Position numbers and translations under genes: made by a program. The notes under the pieces were generated by a model. It made no database searches, was not told the origin of the DNA, and was given only the letters and a program-made list of their open reading frames with translations. Shown piece after piece: positions 56,880 to 64,000 of a stretch of 64,000 bases of DNA (positions are counted from its first letter, which is position 1; the number at the start of each line of letters is the position of its first letter). The DNA lies in assembly GCA_038049695.1 (NCBI GenBank), contig CP142453.1, positions 15,256,001 to 15,320,000 on the forward strand. The letters run 5' to 3'. This DNA is from Cinnamomum chago. Its lineage: Eukaryota > Streptophyta > Magnoliopsida > Laurales > Lauraceae.

Positions 56880-57220
56880 TGATGCAGGCCCTAGAGTTAG
56901 GGCTTGCATAGATGCCGAGGCACGTGTCAAAAGACACCTCAAATTATCTCTGCAGAGTTTTTTAACACGAGGAACAACCTCTCCCAGGGAAAATCCCAGT
57001 TTTATTCAACTCCAAATCTGAGATTATCATCTCTACAATGTAATATAAATAGGCAAAGTAACTTAGGGCCTAAGAAAACCTAATCTAATAATAGCAACTA
57101 TCCTAATCAAACTAGGAAACCAAATAAATTAGAATACTAATCCTAATTACAATAAAATTAGGAAGCTACTAAAATGTGCTGGGTGGGACCATTGGTGGAG
57201 TGGTAGCCTGTCCTGAATCA
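56880..57220 (-). repeat. 5' LTR of gag-only element
   Basis: In the element's own orientation this is the upstream LTR (341 bp), since the tRNA-Met primer site follows it. It is bounded by TGATTC... and ...GCATCA. It matches 54061-54407 nearly base for base, apart from substitutions and a 6-bp-scale indel in the CTCCCAG block. Confidence 0.9.
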
Positions 57221-57499
57221 CCTTGCCCTGCAGGCTTGCATATATTGAGGGTAGGCTAAGGACAACGCAATGCCTGGCCCGGCTTGGCCCTTTTACAAGC
57301 CCCCTTTAACTCCGGAGAGAAACAATTGAATGATGTCATATCTCTTAACAAGCTCAAGAATGGCAAGTGGACAATGCTTTTGGAAGAGTTGGCAGAGTTA
57401 AACATTAGCAATTTTATGTTTAGATGGGAAGCTTGCATGGGATTAGGTGGTGGAAAAAGCTAGATTAGAAAGAATATTGATTGACCTCTCTTTTGTCAA

Positions 57500-58105
57500 G
57501 CTCACTTAAATTAACTTGGATGGGGTAGCTGGGTGGAACATATAGCCCGGTCAGAATTGGTGGTGTCCTTAGTGACGCGTTATGGCTAATGTTGGTTTCT
57601 TTCTCCGTCTCCTTGGAATTATTGTCTCCAATGAAGCTGAAATCTGGGCCATCAAGAAGAGCATTAAAGATGTTTTAGCACTCTTTCTCAGGCCCTCTTG
57701 CAGTGGAAACTTTTTAAATTTTTTTTTATAGCTATTAGTTATTTAGTTGGGCTTGTCAAACGAAGGGACACTTGGAAATACTACTTCTTCTAAATGAAGT
57801 CAATGGTTTTGATGTTCCTTGCTCGAATTTAAGGACTAGTTTGTGTGATTCTGCTAACTCTACTTTCCATGCTAGAGAGAAAAAACACAGGAATTGCAGT
57901 CATTTTTCATAGTGGTTTGCATTGCATCGAACAAGTCTCCTTTGTATGGAATCAAAACTCCCATTCCACTTCTGCGGAAACTCCTTTGCACGGATGCATC
58001 CTAAAATTCAGCATTTCTAGAGAGGCAATTGAGGTAGCCAATACTTTAGTGAAACAAGGATTAGATAGGCTTTCTTCATGTGTGAGACCTTTAGTCTAAT
58101 TTTGT
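57500..58105 (+). mobile_element. LINE RNase H remnant
   Basis: Translations in broken frames show NLDGVAGW (RNase H start), SNEAEIWAIKKSI (the ExxAxxxAL helix) and EVANTLVKQGLDRLSS (the ADxLAKxG end). The segment is interrupted by stops and frameshifts. Confidence 0.7.
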
Positions 58106-58412
58106 AGCAGGCTGGCTAGTATTGTGTTCTCTTGTGCTGTTGTTATGGTACTATACTACTATTATACCACCATTCTGTGTATTTTGGTTTTGTATTTTTA
58201 GACTAAAAAAATTTCTTTGTTGTGGGAAAAAAAATCTTATCTTCTTGTTTCTATTTAGCATGTACTTGGAGTTTGGCGTGTCATTTGAAGATTTCAGCAA
58301 AATCTGAAGCTTGAACAATGAGTTTGTACAAGATATACCTATTGGAGATGCTTTAATTATTGGGAGATATTTTAACAGAAGTGAGATATGGTGTGGGGGA
58401 AAAGAATGAAAT

Positions 58413-58436
58413 GGGGGGGGGGGGGGGGGGGGGGGG
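58413..58436. repeat. 24-base G run
   Basis: An uninterrupted homopolymer of G next to a GTGTGGGGG stretch. It may be unstable or under-sequenced. Confidence 0.9.
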
Positions 58437-58764
58437 TGATTTTGTTGTGGCTTTAGATTTTGTAGTAGCTATTACATCATTGGCAAGAAAGAACATTATC
58501 TTGTTATGCTTGAGAGTATATTAAATAGGACACAAATGGACTGCTATTTGCCAAAGCGGAACTCAATAAGGGAACATAACAACATTTAAAGCACACCTAT
58601 TAAACTAAGGAGGCTTGTGTAATGAAGAGTCTTATGTTAAAAGATTGCTATGTTTGAGGGGAACAATGTATCTTAGGGAATTCAATTTAGGAGAGCCCTT
58701 CAACAATTAGAGTTATGAGAGTATGAGTTGTTCTTGAGTCCTTTTGCTAACATGTTTGTTTTCA

Positions 58765-59690
58765 GGGATGAGGCAAATTCTTGCATTTGGAAGCTGAGCC
58801 CTTCTGGAAAGTTTACTTAAAGGTACTTTTTACAAGTCTTTCGAGTCGTCTTCGATGGAGAGATACCCTTGCGCACTTGTCTGGATAGGATTGGCTGCAT
58901 TGAGAGTAGATGCTTTTTATAGGCTGGCAGTGGCTGGTAAAGTTTCCATGGTGGATAATCTTCGGAGGAAGGGCATTGGTTCAAACTGTATTTCTGATGT
59001 ATGCTCTTTGTGTGAAAAAGATAAAGAGACCCATAACCGTCTTTTTCTCCATTGTGATGTCCCTGCCTTTCTTTGGGGCCCCCTCATTAACAGATGTGTT
59101 CTATTTTGGAGTATGCCAGCCAGCTTCACTGGGGAAGGTTGTTGAGACTTGGGGAATGATTCCTTTCATTGGTTGTGGTCTGTTAATTTGGAAAGTGATT
59201 CCTTTCGCCATTTTATGGGACCACACCACCTGATAGATGTAGTCTTCACATGTTCACCTTGGATGCCCAGCATTTGTAATCATCACCATTGGCAACCCAA
59301 GGAGCCTTTACATAAGGGGAAAACACTTGCTCACAATATTGAGAGGAAAGAGAGAAATTTTCATTGATCACTGGTGAGTGATTACAAAGGTATATATAGA
59401 GGAAGGGAGGTGCCTAGATATGATTTCCCTCTTTCTTTCATGGAATTGATTACCCTAGGAAAGAGGCCTATGGGTAGATCTGTCCACGGTGTGGCAGATT
59501 ATTTAGCTAAGCAAGAGGTTGATAGAGCCACCCCGCTGTTGGTTTTGGGCGTTCATATAGTGCTCTTATACCTTTGCTTTTGTTATGATTGTTTGGCGAT
59601 CTTTGCTTTTTGTTGTTCTCTTGCTTTGTTCTATTAATAAATTTTTTATCAGCTACTCATAAAAAAAAAGAAAAAGAAAAAGAAAGAAAT
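58765..59690 (+). mobile_element. LINE ORF2 3' remnant (zf-RVT to RNase H tail, poly-A)
   Basis: The order is WKLSPSGKFT, then a zf-RVT-like stretch (CSLCEKDKETHNRLFLHCDVPAFLWGP in 58855-59145, quoted in part here as its Cys/His core), WKVIPFAILW, VADYLAKQEVDRA, and an A-rich tail at 59660-59690. Frames are broken, and a middle RNase H part is missing. Confidence 0.78.
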
Positions 59691-61340
59691 AAGGAGGTGG
59701 GAACTTGGTTGTGGAACTGGGTTCAAATGGTAGGTTCAAGTATGCAGTGAAACATTTGATTTGTGTGTTCAAAGAAATGTAGGACATGTAAGGAAACACT
59801 GGTGAGCTTTAAAAACTCATGACTTCTAGTGAAAATAAATCTTTCTCAAGGAGTGGCAGAAACTTGGCATGGAATATCTAGAAAGATAAAAGCTGTCAAA
59901 ATGAGAGAAACCTGTAAGTCAGTGACATTTTCTATGTTAACTTGGACACTGAGGAAGACAAGAAAGATATTTGTAAGCTAGATAAGGGAAAGGAAAACTT
60001 AAATCCTTTAGTCAGTTAATGATGAACTGGAAATCTGGAGGCAGGCTTTTGAGTGAAAACGATTTGGAATTTAGCAAAATGAAGATATGCAAGTTTAGTG
60101 GGTCTGAGGGTAGGGAAATTAGTGTGGTGAAAATTGAAAATCATGTATGCCACACAATGTGATAGATTTTTATTTCAGGGATGTACTATAAAACTAATTC
60201 GAGGGCTTGCAGCAGAAAACATGAATAGGATTGGTACAAGCTTGGACAGAGTGGAGATAAGCTAGTAGAGGGTTATGTGATCATCAAGTGTCATGAGCAG
60301 TTAAACTGCATGAAAAACGATATCCTCAAGATAATAGTAGAATTTAGGAGGCTGATCTGGTTCATAGGATCTTTTTTTTTTTTGGAGATACTTGTTATCA
60401 TTCTGAAATTTCTTTCTCGTGGTCAGAGGTGGGCTCTAAACCTCTCCCCTCCATTTGACTGTTTCTGAACACAGTTTCCAAAAGGAGCTCATATTGGTGA
60501 CGAAAACTTGGATAATTTTGATTCTCTAGGAAGAGTTTCAAATTTTGATGCTTCAAATATATATATATATATATATGACATCTGATTTAGAAAATAGGCC
60601 TCTTTGGATCTATCTCTTTAGATTTTTGGTAGTCATACAGCTAGCTCGCTGATTGGGTGCTGTTTGGAGGTTTATTTCCCAGATCCCTAAAACAGTCAAT
60701 TAATGGTTACTTCTGGTTGCTTTTATCCTAATTAAGAATTGGCTTGGGATTGATGTTTGTTTAATCGTAGAAGATATGAAACGTATATCTGGATCTGGAC
60801 TGGTTTGCCGACTGTATCTGGCAATTGATTTTGGTAATTTGGATTGTTTTCTACCCCCATCAGTCTACACTTGTCTCGGCAATTTTGGATTGACATAGAA
60901 ACCAGTTTTTGGATGATCTCTCAAATTGTTTACTCCACTAAAATGAATTCTGAAATCTGAACATATCTAAGAAATTGCTGTGATCAAGATGGCACCAAAA
61001 ATGCCGATTGGTCCTATCTGCAGAATTTTCTGAAGGGACAAATTCTGGGAATTTGTTTATGGAAATGTTGAAACTCAAAGTGAAAAAGATTCCAAAAATG
61101 AAGATTGGGATGCTGAAATTGGGAAAATAAATTCTTGAATTGCCAATTCAGTTGAGTGAATCAGTTGAACCTGTCTTCATCATGACAATACAAACCTGAG
61201 CACAGAATCAAAAGTGGTAAACAAGGAGATGATCCATTCATAGTTTCTATGTCAAAATGACTGGTTCATGGATTGATTAACCCTCATGGAATGTGAACTG
61301 GTCATTTTGGTGTATGGTGGTGTCTGTTGTTGTTGTGGCA
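59691..61340. other. Spacer upstream of RTH, no gene recognised
   Basis: A/T-rich sequence with an AT run at 60559-60577. If RTH has a distant first exon, this is its intron. Confidence 0.45.
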
Positions 61341-61392
61341 TGTTAGTAATTAAAGATAGATCGGAATGCTATAAAAAAAAAAATTAAAGATA

Positions 61393-61465
61393 GATCGGAA
61401 TGGAGAAACAGAATTCGTATAGCCGACCTCAACATAGTTGGAACAAGGCTTTGATGATTTTAACT
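61393..61465 (+). mobile_element. RTE-like LINE 3' tail fragment
   Basis: The frame EWRNRIRIADL followed by AGTTGGAACAAGGCTTTGATGATT matches the end of RTE-type ORF2 and its tail. It lies about 380 bp before the RTH coding start. Confidence 0.7.
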
Positions 61466-61779
61466 ATTTATAACTTATTAAGAATCCGTTCATGATTTTA
61501 ACTATTTATAACTTTAAGGAGTCATTTCTAATTTTAACTATAACGTACATGGTTACATGCGTTAATGTCATGGTAGGCTGCTATATCTGCTTAGAAGAGC
61601 TCATCTTATTCTTGCATGGGGCATGTATAGCTTGCTTTATATTATTTATTTATTTTTTCAGCTGATTACAGTATGTCAGAGTTCTTTCTTAGCTTTGTCA
61701 TTTTTTTTAACTTCAGATATAGTCATGATTCACGAACAAAAGTTTCATTAAAAAATTTGGTAAACAGTAAGCCTAAACT

Positions 61780-61840
61780 GTTTAAATTTCTTGCAGTAAC
61801 CATTTGGTAAATATATACGGTCAAGAGAACATCTTAACTA
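61780..61840 (+). promoter_or_regulatory. RTH-like 5' UTR with probable splice acceptor
   Basis: A pyrimidine-rich stretch ending TTTCTTGCAG at 61796 lies 44 nt before the ATG. It looks like a 3' splice site, implying a non-coding first exon further upstream. That exon cannot be identified with confidence (see the finding on 49490). Confidence 0.45.
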
Positions 61841-62582
61841 ATGGAAGTAGAAGCAGCAATTGATACTGATGCAATGATGGAGAAAATCTCACTGCAAATT
61901 GATCCGAAAAGGGCCCGTTTTCCATGCTGCATAGTGTGGACTCCCCTTCCTGTAATTTCATGGCTGGTACCTTTCATTGGTCACATCGGCATATGCCGAG
62001 AGGATGGAGTCATCTTGGACTTCGCAGGACCCAACTTCGTGTGTGTTGACAACTTTGCATTTGGAGCAGTGGCTCGATACATCCAAATGAACAATGGGAA
62101 GGTACACTATATTCTACACAGTTTTTCAAGATGTTAAATTGTCTCAAATCAGTCTTTGGCTTCTATTTAGTTTCTTTTTACATGATAGTTCTTTTCTCCT
62201 TTGCTTTAAGCAGATTGAAACTGAAAAGGAGATGAGTTGGGATGATGCGTTGCGGATGGGCACACAGGAATTTCAACATAGATCTTACAACCTCTTTACA
62301 TGCAACTGCCACTCTTTTGTTGCGAACAATCTGAATAGGATGTTTTGTAGTGGGTGCAACAAGTGGAATGTGGTCAACTTGGCAACTCTGATTTTCCTCA
62401 AGGGTCGTTGGGTGAATAAAGCATCAATCGTGAGATCCTTCTTGCCGTTCATCATAGTACTCTGCCTAGGCCTTCTGTTGGGTGGATGGACCTTCCTGAT
62501 TGGCCTGGTTTCCTTTGCTTTTATCCTTGTTGGCTGGTTCCTTCTTGGCACGTACTGCTTTAAAAATCTTATCCAATTGTAG
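61841..62582 (+). CDS. RTH: RTE1-homolog (RTH-like) DUF778 membrane protein, 2 coding exons
   Basis: Coding exons are 61841-62101 (87 codons, phase 0) and 62214-62582. The 112-bp intron has a GTACAC donor and a TTTAAGCAG acceptor. The joined protein has 209 residues. Family features seen: [20 protein letters not shown] and [19 protein letters not shown] in exon 1; [23 protein letters not shown] (TCNC at residues 116-119) and a paired hydrophobic segment (about 163-184 and 185-202) in exon 2; the end is CFKNLIQL. In plants RTE1 is a Golgi/ER protein that promotes ETR1 ethylene-receptor signalling, and RTH is its close paralogue; the ending and the N-terminal half look more RTH-like. The segment between the two conserved blocks is shorter than in the Arabidopsis proteins as I recall them, so a small extra exon in some transcripts is possible. 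No internal stops were found. Confidence 0.9.
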
Positions 62583-63200
62583 TAGTAGGAAACTATGGCA
62601 AGGAGTGTTGACCATTTTGATGAATCTGTAAACTTGGGGGATCTCTTGGTGGCGCTAGGTGTGTACTTCATCTTTCTCGAACAAAGATTGTGTAAACCCA
62701 TTCAAAGTAACACAGCATTCCTGCATGACAATCAAGGCATTCAAGTTTTGAGCCCCATTGTGCATGGAGTATACCCAAAAATTGCTGATAGGATGGTCCC
62801 AACTTTAATATTCCAAGGGAGCCGATCAAATACTCAAAGAAAAAGACATGATGAGTCCTATCAAGAACTGTTATCTGTCTGTAGAATAAGGTCTACAATT
62901 TGGGTGATCTGTTGGGTGTGCATTTATGTCTAGTGTGTGATGGATGAGATTTACAAAGTTCTGCTTTGTGGAAGATGGCCTTTCCCCTTGCCCCCTCTTA
63001 CAGAGAAATCCCCCCCTATATGGATTTCAAATGTACAATCTTTATTACCAGTTGAAAACATTACGAACGAATACTTTAGACATCGACGTGTTTTCATGCT
63101 TGCTTTGATGTATTGTGTTATATTATGTCCACGGTTACCACTTTTGATGTTTTCCCTTACATGCAATCAAATTGCATTGGTATGTGGTTGGATGCGTGAC
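62583..63200 (+). other. RTH-like 3' UTR and downstream flank
   Basis: No conserved protein is recognised after the RTH stop. Short ORFs at 62595-62933 and 62937-63206 have no family features and probably lie in the 3' UTR or spacer. Confidence 0.4.
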
Positions 63201-63219
63201 TGTTGAGGCAGGGAGACAA

Positions 63220-63406
63220 TTTTTTTTTTTTTTTTTCTTTTGGTAACTCAGCGAAGGGGCTGGACCCAACCGCACACAAATGAGAAGACAGCCCCCACAA
63301 GTGGAAAGAAGGCATCCACAAGCGGGAAGAAAGCCCATACAAGTGAGGAGGCGGTGTACCCAGGGTTCAAACCCTGGGCAGCCAGGTGAAAACTACCACC
63401 ACTTAC
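63220..63406 (-). mobile_element. tRNA-derived SINE, second family
   Basis: On the minus strand the head is GTAAGTGGTGGTAG (A-box-like), followed by a strong B box GGTTTGAACCC inside a CAGGGTTTGAACCCTG palindrome, and a poly-A tail (63220-63235). Flanks CAGGGAGACAA (63209-63219) and CAGGGAGGTAA (63407-63417) look like a TSD (9 of 11). It differs from the SINEs at 46121 and 49105. It lies about 640 bp beyond the RTH stop. Confidence 0.8.
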
Positions 63407-63430
63407 CAGGGAGGTAAGGGGCCGTTCTCC

Positions 63431-64000
63431 AATATTCTTTTAATTTGGACTCCAAGGACTCATTGCATCCTTCACCCAAAAAAAGAAGAAGAACCCATTG
63501 CATCTACAGGAGTCAGGAGCTAAATAGAAATTAATGTTTCTAAGGTTTTTGAAAAGTGTATCTGCTCCTTGCTGTCTGCTCTCCAAACGTCTGACGAGCA
63601 GCACACTTAACGCTGGAACACTGCTATTAATTAATGGACTTCAGTAAGCACACAGGGTTAGCACCCCCACGTGCCCCATGATTTCAGTAGTCATCATCAT
63701 CGCATCGAGCCTTATCCCTTCAATCTAAGGCCCAATGAACCCAACTCTGGAAACCCCAATGAGCCTGCCAATTTCTTTTCCATCCCCTAAAAGATGTGTA
63801 GTGGGTTGGGGGCATCGAATCTTTAGAACCATAACTTCAAAGCTGCCTGAAACGTTTGTGGGCACCCTAGCAATTGATCTGTACAAGTGAAGCTTCCAAC
63901 CATGTGACTGATCTTCATGCAATCAACAACTTTAAAGACTCATCAGTGCTCTTAATGAATCAGCTTTTGTTGTGTGAACCAATGGCTATCTTGAGTGGGA
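63431..64000. other. No gene recognised at window end
   Basis: Unique-looking sequence. The minus-strand ORF 63725-63922 has no family features. Confidence 0.45.

Larger units (their letters stand above)
54061..57220 (-). mobile_element. Non-autonomous LTR retrotransposon encoding gag and protease only (TR-GAG-like)
   Basis: Two direct repeats, 54061-54407 and 56880-57220, both start TGATGC and end ATCA and differ at a modest number of sites. On the minus strand, two bases after the upstream LTR, lies TGGTATCAGAGC (56866-56877), the primer site complementary to initiator tRNA-Met. A purine-rich CTGGGGGGAA (about 54408-54418) abuts the other LTR as polypurine tract. Flanks CCCTG and CCTTG look like a 5-bp TSD with one change. 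The internal region is only about 2.47 kb and carries one long ORF (gag-protease). There is no reverse transcriptase, RNase H or integrase, so it must move in trans. Confidence 0.9.

Noticed and set aside
56095..56942. Basic ORFs of 175-179 codons upstream of gag
   Set aside because: They overlap the primer site, LTR and leader of the LTR element, have low-complexity Arg/Lys/Glu and Pro/Ser content, and lack any domain.
62285..62701. Minus-strand ORF of 138 codons
   Set aside because: It is antisense to RTH exon 2, whose plus-strand frame is clearly conserved.

Overview
The window is nuclear DNA of a flowering plant. It holds two spliced host genes whose proteins resemble known plant families, set in a sea of plant transposable elements: LINEs, tRNA-derived SINEs, LTR elements primed by initiator tRNA-Met, hAT, PIF/Harbinger-like and Mutator-like DNA elements. 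The ORFs are short and introns reach 6.6 kb. I cannot name the species; TE-swollen introns would suit a large-genome woody lineage such as a magnoliid, but that is a guess.

Host genes. (1) An AKR2-type ankyrin-repeat protein lies on the minus strand. Eight coding exons between 23116 and 38482 join without phase errors into a 340-residue protein, the family's usual size. This is a cytosolic chaperone that binds chloroplast outer-envelope proteins. (2) A two-exon RTE1/RTH-type (DUF778) membrane protein of 209 residues lies on the plus strand at 61841-62582. The two genes are unrelated and 23 kb apart; nothing suggests they act together.

Layout. 1-1372: end of a zf-MYM-type hAT element. 2762-3372: possible LTR-like promoter. 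3373-7451: a 4.1-kb TG...CA element with a perfect 5-bp target-site duplication (TSD), probably a solo LTR. 8337-14992: a tandem-repeat locus split by a PIF/Harbinger-like element and a solo-LTR-like element, the latter carrying a hAT element. 15170-15480: broken reverse transcriptase. 16560-17810: AT-rich minisatellite. 21183-21421: broken Ty1/copia RT. 23116-38482: AKR2 with LINE, MITE and repeat debris in its introns. 40076-40650: another zf-MYM hAT end. 42120-45613: a nearly whole hAT element with decayed BED-finger transposase. 46121-47363: a SINE split by a non-autonomous hAT with a 650-bp GAAA tract. 48105-49350: MULE-like MITE, a 317-bp duplication and a second SINE. 52489-53251: 5'-truncated LINE with TSD. 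54061-57220: an LTR element encoding only gag and protease. 57500-59690: further LINE remains. 61841-62582: RTH gene. 63220-63406: third SINE.

I found no CRISPR array, operon, tRNA, rRNA or clearly new biochemical system. The most notable items are the gag-only LTR element, the datable nested insertions, and a set of hAT elements whose ends and TSDs can be read to the base. All calls come from reading the sequence and recalling protein families; no search was run.
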